Source: Acytostelium subglobosum LB1 (taxonomy: Eukaryota > Evosea > Eumycetozoa > Acytosteliales > Acytosteliaceae). Taken from it: a DNA stretch of 64,000 nucleotides. The notes beneath the pieces are model-generated. The model made no database searches and was not told the DNA's origin. It worked only from the letters and a program-made list of their open reading frames with translations. Numbering within the stretch: position 1 is the first letter of the stretch; every line of letters begins with the position of its first letter. This document shows, piece after piece, positions 13,286-25,300 of this stretch. Both the position numbers and the translations under genes were made by a program. The stretch spans positions 125,854 to 189,853 of the forward strand of contig NW_012236523.1 of the NCBI RefSeq assembly GCF_000787575.1, written 5' to 3'.

Positions 13286-16200
13286 ATGGCCTCCAAACCA
13301 TTGCCACAGGTACCTTCACAGCCTAGCAAGAATATGGCAAAGTTGAATTTGACAAAGAATAGATTGGAGAGCAAGAGAGACTTGTTTGAGGATGATGAGA
13401 AGGTTACGCGTGGAAATGGCCCTGCGACAGGTGTGTCGCCAGACAAACGTCCATTGGGCGTGCCAGTCGGACCCAATGACGCACCTCTACAGCGTCTGGC
13501 AAGCGTAGTGCGACAACAGGATTTCTCAGCATTCCTCTCACATGCACCATCGGCACACATGCACTCGCCTTCCAGGTCGACATTTGGCGCGACCGTCACC
13601 ACTTCGCCTTGTGGCGTCGCCCAAATGCATGTGGATGACGCGGCCAATCGACCACACTTGTTCCGCGCCAAGTCCAAGGCTATCCTCTCGGCCGTACTCA
13701 TGACACACAACAAGGCCACACCAATGCTCACACTCAAACGATCGATCGAGAAGTCGGACGAGCGATCGATCGCCACACTTACTCCATCCGTGCGAGCAAT
13801 GTACGTCTACTTGCTGAGCAATCTGATATTGCAGCAGTCTGAGCGCAAGATGCGCAACAGTGTAGCATTGTTGGCACGATCGTTTGGTATCAAGTCCGAG
13901 GCGGACCAGGCCAGCCTTGCGCGCCAGGCCTACAACCTCACTCGGTACCACCTGGCCGAGTTGTCCTACAACGCATCGCTGGCGCAGCCCGCACCCAAGG
14001 ACTTTGTCGATGTGGCCACACACGCTCGCTTCACATCCGAGCGCACACAGTACTTCCGCACTCGACAGAAACAAGTTGCTGCACTACCACAGTTCTCCAC
14101 GTTGCTGATCGTGCTGGTCAACAGCGCCTCCACGCTTCAGTACAAGGACATTGCGACCAAGTCGTCGGACCCCTACGTGTGTCTTCATCTTACGACCCCC
14201 GACGACAAGTGCCACAAGTCAAAGTCGTCGCACGGACATCGCTCCTCAGTCAAGAAGACATCGCTCAACCCGGTTTGGGACGAGACATTCGTGCTCAAGT
14301 CAGAGAAGCGTGATGAGAACACATTCATTTGCTCGGTGTTTGACTCGGACCTCGTCACCAAAGACGACTTCATGGGCACCGTCCACATCAGACTCCAGAC
14401 GGACGATCCCCGTCTACCCCTCTTGCCGCTTGACGCTGCCGCGCAAGTGAGCTACTATCTTCAGCCTCGCGAGAAGAAACAGAGCTTCTTCTCCAAGCTC
14501 ACACATGGCAAGGATAAGGACAAGTCTGGCGCGCAAAAAGATGGCGCTCTAGAGGGCGAGGAGCTAAGTGATCAGGGACTTGGCAGCGTTAGGGTGTCGC
14601 TGTACTTTGCGCGCCGCGAACTTGAGAAGTCTGACGCATTGGACAGCGTACCAGCGGACATTCGCACACTTCTCACAATCAATCATCAGCAGTACATGGC
14701 CGATCTGGTCGAGTTCATCATGTCCACCACAGAGTTCAAGACATCGCTCATCTTTAGCGACGAGCTCGCCTCGCTGCTGACCGAGTTTGAGCAGCGCGTT
14801 GCCATTTCCTCGCTCACACGTCTAACCACCATACTCAATCATGTGATTGACAACTTCTCCATCACGCAGCAACACCTTAAGCTGATCTCCACCACGCTGG
14901 ACAACCTGGTGGCTGACTGCCAATCTGGCGCCATCATGTTGACCAACGACATGGCCACACGACTGACCACCACGATCAAATCACTCAAGTCAACATTCAG
15001 CAACATAATCAGTCGTTATGGATTAAGCTTCCCAGTGATGATGAATGAGGCTGGTGAGGTGCAAGGCATCAGTGGAGAGAATGGCAAGCTACTAGTAGCA
15101 TCTTTCGACATCATCAAGAAGTTGATCACAGTACGTTGTTTCCAAAAGGGTATCAAGGGCTCAGACATCGAGTCCAAGCTCAACACCAAGATTGACAAGT
15201 ATCTCAATGTAAGTGATCAGTTGTACCGCATCATCAATCACACGATCACTCACACATCAATCAATCCCATTGTTTAGAACTACTTTGACATCTTCTTCAA
15301 GATGGTGAAGGAGAACTCTGAGGTGTCCATTGAGGACTCCAATGACTTTAGGAATATCGTCAGCATGTTGGACATTTATGATGCCATTGAGATTCAAATT
15401 CACAATGACATTAGTATCTATTCACAGTTCTTTGGCAAGAGTTTGATCAAGAAGTCAGTAGTATCCTACTACAAACTATTGCGTGATGAGACCTTGTTCG
15501 TCCTCTCTAAAGAGCTCACTGTCAGCATTGAGACCTTCACACTCCTCAAGAAGATCCAATCACTCATGTCCTCAGTCATCTATCCAAACGCATCAAATGA
15601 GTACGTCCAACCAATCAATCAATCAAACATCGGGACTCGCCACTAACACCACCTCTCTCACCAAATCATTCCAGGATCAAGGGCATTGAGATGAACCTCA
15701 ATGAGATGTTCTCGCCATTCATTAGATTGTGGATTGATCAGGCGAGGAACCAGTTCAATACATGGATGGAGAGAAGTCTGGACGTGGAGAAGTGGGTGGC
15801 CATCGATGTGAAGAACAAGGTGTTGCACTCATCAAGTGTGATGGACCTGTTCCAGATGTTTGAGATTGGAAAGAATCATCTGGCGGGAATCGGCATCAAT
15901 GTGGACAAGGCAGTGCTGGACTTTATAGAGATAGTGGCACAATGCTACCAAGACTACTTGGAGACTGTGATGAGCTCGCTCATCAATGAGTTGGACGATG
16001 TGGCCAGCCCCCTGTTCAACCTGGACGAGGACGACTCTAACCAACACTCTTATGAGAAGTTCTTGTCCTTCATCAAGGACATCACCATCACGTCGCGAAC
16101 TCGTTCCTCTTCCACGGCCGTCTCGATCGATCAAGAAACTGCCAGGTCATCACGCACCATTAGCACGACCATCTGTGTTAAGCTCAACTCCATTGATACC

Positions 16201-17929
16201 TCGCGACAACTGCTTGACGACCTTTGTAACGACATGATCAAGACATTCCCCACCGTGGGCGAGGACCGCATCAATGACGCCTTTGCCAAGTCGTTCACGG
16301 CCGCAAAGCGCAACGTCGAGTATCTCTCCGACCTATCCATCAGCAAGATTGGACGCTGGGTTAACGCCTGTCTTGTGGGCATCATGCTGACCAAGTTGCC
16401 AGCACTCAACAAGCGTGGCTCGGCCACCACCATTCCCAGTGCTGCTTCGGCCACGCCCGAGCCATCATTGTTTGAAGCATCGTTTGTAGATGGCGCGCTG
16501 CAAGACCTCACCACTTACCTGTCCAACGAGCTCAGGATTCTCAGTGGTAACCTCTACCATCCAACATTCAATCGTTTCATTCGTGGCGTGTGGCAGTGCA
16601 TCTGGAAGATGTGTGAGCGTCTTCTCTTCCCAGGTTCAGACGGCAAGATGAAGCAGAAACAGACAGATGACGTGCTGCTCAATCAAGTGTCCATGATCCT
16701 CGCTATGTACGGCCCTCTCGAAGCCTTCTTCTATGCTGATGGTGAGGGCATGATCCTCGACCTGTTGCGCAAGCATGCTGAGCCACTGTTCTCCACGCTG
16801 CCCGTCTACTTTACAGGCACATCGGCGTTGATAAGCCTGCACCAGAAGCTGGTCGCTACCCCAACGTACCGCCTTGCCGGTGCCGATGTGTTGCCAGCCA
16901 TTCCAACCAAGTTCCAGTTGGGCTTCTTCCAGCGGACCACACCAATACGCGAAGTGCACATCATGGCCGCATTGTTCTCGCGACAAAAAGACAACGATGC
17001 CAAGCAGTTTGCCAAGACCAACAAGACCATGTATAAGAACCGCTTCATCCAAGATCGTTTCGATCTCAGCAAGTCAACATTAGTTGAGAGTATGTATACA
17101 TCATTCGCTCATTCACTCAATCAACCAATCACTAACATCATCATCAACAGAGTACAAGTGCCGTAGCTCGCTGGGCATCCCGACGGTCATCTATTTGATG
17201 GATGACTGCATGTGTATATCAACCATTCTGTCATACAATGAGACCAACTCTGTTGTGAAGTACGCCAACATTAGTCGACTACAGAAACAGACGATCAGTG
17301 GCCGCGAGACATTCAGTGTCTACGTGGGCGAGAAGAGCTATGACTTGTGGGACTTTGCCGAGAAGAAGAAGGCCAAGTTGTACAAGTCGACCATCCAGCT
17401 GGTGTCCAAGTTCAACGATCACATCAAGTTGGAGGAGGCCGTTGTCCAACACGCCAAGAACCAAGACATTGAGTACGAGTTTGTAGCCAACCTTTACAAG
17501 CTGCCCAAAGGCGAGAAGATCGTCTCCAATCACACGGCCATGCGCAAGGGCATGTATGGCCGCATCACACTCACAACCCATTTCCTCTGTTACCAGAACC
17601 ATGTCTCGTACGCAACAGTAAGTATCTCTCTCTACCTCACCGTGGACGCGACAGATCACTGACCCATCCACTACCGAGCAGGAGAAGATTGATTGGTCCG
17701 ACATCTCAGACATCAAGAAGTTCAACTCGTTCTTCTCCTCGGGTATCCAACTCACTGTCAAGTCAGCTGAGAAGATGGTAAGTACTGTCCACTACTTGGA
17801 CTTTTCTTCGCCAGTCGGCTTGATTACTGATCGGTCACTCTTCAGAAATTCACTGCTCTCCAGAACAGGGACCAACTGCTACTCGAGATGCTCGAGCTCA
17901 AGAGCAAGTCCAGGATGCCAGTGCTCTAG
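13286..17929 (+). CDS. C2 / MUN (Munc13-like) / GRAM domain protein
   Basis: There are six exons: 13286-15208, 15278-15600, 15675-17089, 17151-17617, 17682-17777 and 17846-17929 (1435 residues). A C2 domain lies at about 270-385, with loop motifs SSDPYVCLHL, TSLNPVWDETF and FDSDLVTKDDFMG; the acidic residues suggest Ca2+/phospholipid binding. A long all-helical region follows. It contains TICVKLNSIDTSRQLLDDL, the MHD1 signature seen in Unc13/BAP3-type priming factors. The last about 110 residues (LPKGEKIVSNHTAMRKGMYG, then TLTTHFLCYQNH, then FFSSGIQLTVKS) form a GRAM-type lipid-binding domain. The expected role is tethering or priming vesicles at membranes for SNARE-mediated fusion. The combination of C2, MUN and C-terminal GRAM differs from the classical C1-C2-MUN-C2 layout of Munc13. 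It is convergent with SPCS2. Confidence 0.88.
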
Positions 17930-18049
17930 AGTAGTACTACCACTACTGAATGAATAAACCAAATGAAGGAGGAGGATGCTATACTCCTCCTGTACATGCC
18001 TGTAATCGAAGAGAGTATATATAGATATACGTTGTCGTCGTCGTAGCCT

Positions 18050-18786
18050 TTACTTTGACTTCTTGGTGATTGCCTTCTCGTGTAGTTTGTGGAGGTCCTT
18101 GAATAGAGGAGCCTCAACCAGCAATCCACTGGTGTTAAAGTAGTTGTTGATTGGCTTGGTGACGCTGTGAACAATGTCCTTGCCACTCTCATACTTGATC
18201 GTGTAGTTTGGTTCGAATCGCGGCAGAGATGTGCTGATTCTAAAGTCGCTGTTGCCGCTCTCCTTGGCTCTTCCAAAGAGTATAGTATCCTTCTGTACAA
18301 ACTGTGCAATGTAATACAACGCCAATGAGATTAGCATATACCTGAAGAATGATTGTCAACAAGGTTAGATAGGTAGGGCCAGACCGGGATGGACTTGACA
18401 AACATACAATAGTACGCAAATGATCAATACTGGCTTATTCTTTGGGAATGGCTCAGGGTAGAACTGAGCAAGGCCAGCAAGGATACATCCCACCAGTCCC
18501 AGCAACACCTTGATATAGTTGATCGTGTGTACCTGTTCATAACTAAGTTCACTTGTAAAGTACTACAACATGATGTGATGTGTAAGTCATTATACTATTG
18601 ATGATGTATGAATCTTGTATATATTACTCTAACAATTGCATCATCCAATGCTTGCTTCTGTCCTACACCATCGTATAGTGCAACTCTGACTGGCTCGACC
18701 ACCTTTGACTGTGGGGCAGGTGCGGAGGCTTGATCGACTGGTGCTGTAGTAGTTGTAGTATTATTGTTTGTTTTATCTCTCTTCAT
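18050..18786 (-). CDS. spcs2: Signal peptidase complex subunit 2 (SPC25)
   Basis: Three exons, 18786-18628, 18562-18408 and 18341-18050, give 201 residues. After a Thr/Ala-rich cytosolic start comes DDAIVRYFTSELSYEQVHTI. Two membrane segments follow, spanning the exon 2/3 junction (YIKVLLGLVGCILAGLAQF and LIICVLLYMLISLALYYIAQ). Then comes a lumen/cytosol tail with FRISTSLPRFEPNY and a Lys-rich end (KAITKKSK). Order, spacing and the short Pro-Glu-Pro-Phe-Pro turn between the helices fit SPCS2, an accessory ER subunit that aids signal-peptide cleavage near the translocon. Introns are 65 and 66 nt. The gene is divergent from nothing obvious; its upstream flank is the AT-rich gap. Confidence 0.9.
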
Positions 18787-19187
18787 CTCTATTATATATA
18801 TTGATCACAAATACATGTAAGTAACTTCACTAATACATTTAATCTTGACGCGGGGTCAATGCACTGTCATCAATCAACAATTCTTTTGAAGTTCAATCAT
18901 TTTTCCATGGTCTAAATTATTTGAAGGATCCAATCTCAATGATCAGATTCATTTAGTCAAAGATTCATTAATACAATGTAACTATAATTAACGAGATTCA
19001 TGGACTTCATAACAATAACTTTGTACAAAGTTCAGAATGTTTCATATTAAAGGTCACCAGTTCAACTGATCACAATTCATCAACTGAGATGGACAAGTAG
19101 ATGGTGTTGTCAATGAATTGTTCGACGGATGTGAATGACGGTGGTGAGTCTATAATATTTTCCGATGACTCTAGCTTTATTCCTGGT

Positions 19188-19461
19188 TTATAAACCTCCA
19201 AAATAGTTATTTCCAGTTTTTAAATCTGCATGGAAACTGGGCATTCCTATTTGGTTTTGATCATCTCCCACAAAGATATCTAAAAGAATACTATTATAAC
19301 TGTGTATATTAATTAATATAGAAATCATTATGGTTAGTTATATATTCAAAAGATTAATTCAAAAATAATTACTCTGGATCAGATCCCGAGTGCGTGATAT
19401 CTGCATTAATAAGATTTGAAATAATACATAATACTATTAGTAATAAAACTATATTCCTCAT
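19188..19461 (-). CDS. Candidate small secreted protein with signal peptide (possibly frameshifted)
   Basis: Exon 1 (19461-19373) begins MRNIVLLLIVLCIISNLINA, a textbook signal peptide, followed by DITHSGSDP. A GTAATT donor and CAG acceptor (intron 19300-19372) lead to exon 2 (19299-19188), which continues DIFVGDDQNQIGMPSFHADL and ends at TAA after 66 residues in total. Another frame carries straight on from the A5 run near 19220 (ITILEVYKPGIKLESSENII, ending YLSISVDEL at 19070). A single-base slip in that run could therefore mark either sequencing error or a young pseudogene. Codons are AT-rich, unlike the neighbours. I do not recognise the family. Confidence 0.4.
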
Positions 19462-19705
19462 TATAATATTAATTGATATTGATTATTTGGTTATGATGAT
19501 GATGTATATTTTTATTAATGATGATATAATTATTAATTGATTATTAAATATTGGTTTGATATATAATTTATATAATTTGCACTCTGTCGTTAAAATAAAT
19601 ATTGTAGAAACTTCATGGACATTCTACTTCTGGTGATGAGTGGACGTTGTGTTCAGATCTCAACCAACAATTGATCTCTAATCCCCACCCTTATCACGTA
19701 TCTGA

Positions 19706-19744
19706 AACCCCATCATAATCCTCCAAGTTTCTTATGATGGGGTT
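19706..19744. repeat. Perfect 13-bp inverted repeat, 13-nt loop
   Basis: The arms AACCCCATCATAA (19706-19718) and TTATGATGGGGTT (19732-19744) are exact reverse complements around TCCTCCAAGTTTC. Both arms are C4/G4-anchored within AT-rich DNA. It could be a hairpin RNA, a recombination scar or a mobile-element end. No flanking target duplication was noticed. Confidence 0.75.
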
Positions 19745-20115
19745 GTTTAATTGATTCTGATGCCGAATAACGTTCTGGACCAAGGAAAGATGATGGTCTG
19801 TAGAGTTTGAAGTGATACAGGGTATAAAAATCGAAGTTTCTTTGTGTATGCATTTTTATCTTTATTATGGACATCTTCGTGATCGTCGCCAAGGTCATGA
19901 ACATGGTCATCCTAATCATCCTCTTTATCATGGTCGATTGCCACACAGATGTTATCAGTGTTCTTGCGTGATTGATGAGTTGCAAAGTATCATCCCTTGG
20001 TGTTGGGCAAATAAAAGTGTCCTTAAAGATAAAATAAAGATGATCAGTCATTTGACTCGACAACACAGAGTCCACTCATTCAACACGACTACTGTGATCA
20101 ACAACTAGTTGGCTT

Positions 20116-21732
20116 TTATTGTATCTCTTGATCCTCCTTCAGCTTGTCGAGGTGGAGACGAATGTTCATCATGGCCGCTTGGTTCAGCTTGGGATCGAGA
20201 TCCTTGTAAACAATCGAGAGTATGTCCTGGAGTGTTGTGTTGCCATCACGATACGCCTGAAGTATAGCCTTCTCTCTAACCAATCGATGTTTGATATAGT
20301 TCTGTAGCAGTGTGATTGGTTCGTAGTTTGATGGACCATGTGCTGGCAGTGCGATCGAGGGCTTCAGCACATCGATCATCGATTGAGTTGTGTGTAGATA
20401 TTGCTTCATGTTGCCGCTGTTGTGATCCAACACTGATGAGCCCCATCCTACGATGTGGTCGCCAGCGACAAGTGTGCGAGAGGTGGTCTCAAAGAGACAG
20501 AGCGAGTTGCTTGTGTGGCCAGGTGTTGATACAATGTCGAATGTGTATCTTCCAATAACGATGCGGTTGCCAGAGTCGACATTGGCGGCATTGCTGTCGA
20601 CAGACACAGAGCTGAATGGTGCTCCAGAGACAGACACCTTTGTCAGTGTTGTCTGGATGAGCTCCAGACACTCGGGATGGGCGACCAATGAAGCATTGGG
20701 GAAATGCTTCTCGACCAATGGCAGCCCCTCCCAGTGGTCCTTGTGCTCGTGCGTGATGAACACCTTGAGATTGCGTCCACCATCGGTTGTTCTTACATGC
20801 TCTGGGATTCGAGTGAGCAGTATATTCTCAAAGTGATGATGGCCTGATTGATTGGCGCCAGGGTCAACGATCAATGCACTGTCTCCATCACAACAGACTA
20901 TCAAGTTGGTGCTTCTAAACGGTATGATTGTGTTTGATACAATAGGTATGCTCTCGATACCAGGGGCATACAACAATGGTGTCTGCACTCCAACAATGTC
21001 ATCATTCTCTGGTGTTATGGGTTTGCCAAGTTGTTCTTGTGCGGTGGCAGCACTGGGTGAGCCAAGGACCTTGAGTAGATCAGCCACCAAACCAGTGATC
21101 CTCTGTGTCTCGGGTGTGCTAAGCCATCTATCAGAGACTGGAGCATTCTGGAATCTATTAATCACCTCTGCGGGGTGTAACCAGCTATAGCTTGATGTAT
21201 CATCATCGCTCTTGTTGACCAATTTGTTCAAACTATTCAGATCAAGTGACTCTGTGCCATCCATTAATACGATGTAGTAACTACAGTCATCTCGTTTGAG
21301 CTGTGGCAGATAGAAGGGAGTGCACAGACGACCCAAGTAGAAGACACCTGGTATCTTTTGTTGCTGTTGTTGGAACAGTGGCTGCAAGGTTTGCTGTTGG
21401 TCAATGTTGTTGTTGACTTGGTTTGGGATTGATGGAAAGCCATAGAAGTTGGGAGGAATGCTTGAATGAGTTGATGTTTGATCAGCTCTCTCCTTGATAT
21501 AGAGACATTGGTTATGACGTTGATCAAAGAAGATGAATGATTTCCAAGAGATCACATTTGATTGTGATGTAGATGATGTTGTAGTCATGTTTATTCTGTT
21601 GATGATGGACTTGTAAGCATTGTTATTGCTGCTATGCGTTGTATGTCCAATGAGGTAAGATGATGAAGTAGTTAATTTTGTTGATTTTGATGGAGATAGT
21701 ATAAGTGCACAACGTCTAAGTGTTGTAATCAT
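20116..21732 (-). CDS. Metallo-beta-lactamase-fold hydrolase (LACTB2-like) with N-terminal extension
   Basis: Single exon, 538 residues, from the ATG at 21732. The N-terminus (MITTLRRCALIL...) is basic and Ser/Thr-rich and could be a mitochondrial presequence; a second Met about 50 residues later is an alternative start. The MBL core has the zinc motif THEHKDHWEG (HxHxDH), then FDIVSTPGHTSNSLCLFE, then LVAGDHIVGW and PAHGP, in the order of the glyoxalase-II/LACTB2 branch. The C-terminal winged-helix-like tail (LQDILSIVYKDLDPKLNQAA) also fits LACTB2, a mitochondrial RNA endonuclease in animals. The region before the MBL (about 50-200) contains FFDQRHNQCLYIKER and SYSWLHPAEVINRFQN, reminiscent of a Nudix fold. 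No Nudix box is present, so any such domain would be degenerate. Confidence 0.85.
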   Translation of the reverse strand: MITTLRRCALILSPSKSTKLTTSSSYLIGHTTHSSNNNAYKSIINRINMTTTSSTSQSNVISWKSFIFFDQRHNQCLYIKERADQTSTHSSIPPNFYGFPSIPNQVNNNIDQQQTLQPLFQQQQQKIPGVFYLGRLCTPFYLPQLKRDDCSYYIVLMDGTESLDLNSLNKLVNKSDDDTSSYSWLHPAEVINRFQNAPVSDRWLSTPETQRITGLVADLLKVLGSPSAATAQEQLGKPITPENDDIVGVQTPLLYAPGIESIPIVSNTIIPFRSTNLIVCCDGDSALIVDPGANQSGHHHFENILLTRIPEHVRTTDGGRNLKVFITHEHKDHWEGLPLVEKHFPNASLVAHPECLELIQTTLTKVSVSGAPFSSVSVDSNAANVDSGNRIVIGRYTFDIVSTPGHTSNSLCLFETTSRTLVAGDHIVGWGSSVLDHNSGNMKQYLHTTQSMIDVLKPSIALPAHGPSNYEPITLLQNYIKHRLVREKAILQAYRDGNTTLQDILSIVYKDLDPKLNQAAMMNIRLHLDKLKEDQEIQ

Positions 21733-22328
21733 TGCAATGATGATGTGAATGTGAATGGGTATAATTATGTGATGTTCACACAACCATTGATATTATATTA
21801 TCTCTACCTATTTTGGAAATGATATTGATGTTTTTTTGTTGATGTAAAAAAACACTAAATCAAAATATGTGTGTGAGTGAAAATCAATCAATCAAACACA
21901 ATCAATCAAAACATCACCAACAACAAAGTGATGGTTTTGGAGGGATGTGAGGGCATTTTGATATTTTATTTATATTTATATTATTTTGTACCCCCTAATC
22001 TCCATCCAAAACAAAGACACACACGTCAACACCCCTTCCAGTCACCCCAAACTCAAAGAAAGAGTTGAGATAGGATAGGAAGCTACCTGTGTTGTTTGAG
22101 TGTCTGAGAGAGTGAGTGTGTTAGATAGAGAAGGACTCATTGTACATTGAGCCAAATAGATACACAACAACACATACACACACAAGCCACACATTGAGAG
22201 AGGGACCATTAAACACAACAAGAGTTAGAAGATAGTGAGATAGAGAGAAAGACAGATTATTACATCAACAACTCATTCATTTGAGCAATATTATATATTT
22301 ATAGATACAATTAACTCACTCACATTCA
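21733..22328. promoter_or_regulatory. Divergent promoter region (MBL hydrolase / FN3 protein)
   Basis: 596 bp lie between outward-facing starts. It includes T7/A6 tracts near 21831-21851, an AATCAATCAATCAAACACAATCAATC leader-like repeat at about 21880-21905, and CA-rich DNA near 22150-22190. Small open frames here are repeat-derived. Confidence 0.5.
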
Positions 22329-25300
22329 ATGACTTTGGAAATGAAGTCAAAGAATAGTGCAGCCTCAACAAAGCAACAGCAGCATCATCAGAACCAGAAC
22401 CAGACCCAGAAGAAGCAGCAACAAACACATCAACAAACGCAACAACAACAAAATGATTGGAGAGCACTTAGATCATTCCAATTGCTACAGTTGTCAAATG
22501 ATGATGAGTTCAATGAATTGATGGCCCAAGCCAATGACATACAACAACGTGTCAACAGACTGAATGAACGTATCAATGATCAAAAGAATGACGTCAATCT
22601 CATCAAACTCAGTCTGTACTATGTCAAGGAGAAGCAACAGCTGCAACTTCATGGTGGCGCCTCCACTGCCAACAGCAAGCACTCATTGAATCCAAATGGA
22701 TTGGCGTCGGCGTCGACCGCCACCAACGAGGCCATCGCCAAGAATTTTGAGTCGATCAAGCAGTCGATCATCAACAACGAGAACGAATACCAGGCGTTGA
22801 TGGACGACGAGTGTAAATTAAACGATCGCATCAATCTTTACATCGTGTCCAAGTTCGAGCTCAAGAAGAATGAGATCAGCAACCCCTACATCCTCGAGGA
22901 GCTCAAGTACGCCTATCTCTCCATCGTCGACTCCTCCAAGCGAACTCAATACATCAACACTTCAAATGACTATGATGATTCATTCAATCAACTGCCCTAC
23001 GACACCAACAACATCAACAGCAACGGCATCAACAACAATCTGAATAGCAGTAATAGTAGTATAAGTAGTAATGGTAGTAGTAGCAGCAGCAATAGTAGTG
23101 TCAGTAGTAGCAGTAGCAACAATAGCAATGGCAACTCGACAAACACCAAGAAGTATATACTCAATGACAACAACTCATTCACATCACAATCACCTCTCTC
23201 ATTCTACTCAATGTTAAATATCCCTTCGAAATCATTCACTTTCACTCAACCAATCAATACCAACAGTAAGTAACTACATGTGATTGGCATGGATCCAGGA
23301 ATGAATCCACTCACTCACTAACTCAATCAATCAATATCCAAAGACAAATCTCCAAACCAATGTACACAGCCAACAATCGACAAACTGATATTTATAAAGG
23401 AGAATGAGGTACAGGTGCAGTTGCGGTGGTCATGCAGCTCAAATGTACAGGAGTTCTGCCTGGAGATGATGAAGAAGGAGGACCCTCAACAACAGCAGTT
23501 CTCGGTGATCTATCGAGGCTACAACAACTACTACACAACACCTGGATTGGATAGTGGCAACTACTCGTTCAAGGTGCGCGCCACCAATCGTTTTGGCGTT
23601 GGACCTTACAGCCTCGAGTTCACCTACGTGATCAACGACTCCGTCTTTCAGGACTACAAGGCAGTGGCGCCCACAAAGGAGGGCGGCGAGCCAAACGGCA
23701 TCCATCCAGCACTGGCCAAACAGCAGCGCGAGCGCAAGGAGAAGGAGCTGCAGAGACAACATGCAGAGGAGTTGCAGAGGGTCAAGAAGAGAGATGACTT
23801 GTGTCACGAGATCAACAAGTATCTGAATCAGGCCAGCAATGCGAATGCCAGCAGGTCGATAGCATCAAGTGAGGAGCTGCTTAAGAATCTGCACGACCAT
23901 CAGGCGCGTCTGTCTCAGCAGTGTGGCGAAGCCCTGGCCGCTGCCGACACTGCCTCAAACACGCTGCACGGGGCCACGCTGGATCGCCTGTCGACCAACA
24001 TCCAGAAGCTCGAGGAGCTGCTCGAGTCACACCGCGTTGTCGGTCAGTGGAAGCAAACGATCAAGAAATCGATCTCTGACTACCTCAACTCGGGCAGCCA
24101 GGAGGAGGACAGCGACAATGAGTACTACGACGCGCTGCTCAACGTCGTGTCGTCGCTGAGCGCCGACCAGACCGAGCAGGTGAGGAGCATCGTCTACCAG
24201 ATGGTCGTTCAGACACTGAGGAAGAAGCTGAACGTCAACAACAACCTTCTAAAGACGAGATCAAGTGTAGTATTAGACCAGTTTGCCAAGAGGACCGACG
24301 TGTTCCACCCAGAGTGGTGCGCCGAGATGGAGAGTCTGTCCAAGCAGTTGATGGCCAAGGTCGTCAAGCCCAAGAAGAAGGAGCCCGCCGTCAGTCCAGT
24401 CAAGGCTGAGCCACCACGCAAGGTGTTGCCCAACAACAAAAAGGAGTTGGCAACCTCATCCAATCGCAAACTGCAGCTGCAGCAACCTCAACAGCAGACC
24501 ACAAAGCTGCAGATCAAGACGACACCATTGATCACTGTAGAGCAAAGACAACCAAATCCCCCAACATCATCATCAAACCCCAAGCTGCTGCCAACAAACA
24601 ACAACAACTTCAACGCAATTGAGCAGCAGCAGAAGAAGACGACGACTACAATTACACGACCACTCGATGTCCCGTCTCCATCATCATCATCAATGGCGGC
24701 CTTGTACATGCCAGCAGAGACCCACCACCAACAAGTTTTGGGTACCCAATTCACGCCGCCACTGTCACTCTCACCTCTTTCCCAACACACCCAATCACAA
24801 GCACAGCCCATTCCTGTAGTCAAGAACCAATACTTCCATCTCCACTCTTCACCAATGTCGCCACCACCCCTGTCATCGCCAAGCATGTTGAGCAACCAAT
24901 ATCCACATCAATACCAGCACTCATCTCTCATATCTCACATCCAGACAACCAACAACAACAGCAACATGAACGACGACATCATGTATCCAATCAAGAATCA
25001 CAGCAAGCAAACGCCACAACAGTTCATTGTGTCGCCTCCCAAGCAGCAACAGCAGCAGCAGCAACAACTGCATCAACAGCAGCAACGTCAGCAACAGCAG
25101 CACCAGAATGACGCTCAACGCCACGACCATGAACACCAGAATGGATACAGCAATGGCATTGGTATTGGCAATGGCGGCATGGATGGCTTCAACAGCAGCA
25201 CCTTCAATTTCAACATTAGCCCCTTTGAATGGGTCGGGTTCCCCTCGGTGTTGACCAACCTGACGTCGCCACTTTCACAATTGAGCCTGCTGTCCCACTT

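Larger units (their letters stand above)
18787..20115. other. AT-rich gap with gene remnants
   Basis: 1.3 kb separate the SPCS2 start from the end of the metallo-beta-lactamase gene. From about 18840 to 19620 the DNA is markedly more AT-rich than the neighbouring genes. It contains a candidate small secreted-protein gene (minus, 19461-19188). It also has a perfect 13-bp inverted repeat (19706-19744). On the minus strand at about 19830-19990 there is an Asp/His-rich frame (DDHVHDLGDDHEDVHNKDKN) interrupted by TAG and TGA stops. Two other frames at 19713-20108 are open for about 100 codons on opposite strands without recognisable homology. Confidence 0.6.

Noticed and set aside
18201-18230. GGTTCGAATC resembling a tRNA B-box
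   Set aside because: It lies in the SPCS2 coding exon and no acceptor stem or A-box is in place.
19812-20108. 98-codon plus-strand frame opposite an Asp/His-rich minus frame
   Set aside because: Neither frame has a recognisable domain; the Asp/His-rich reading has internal stops. Treated as possible remnant.
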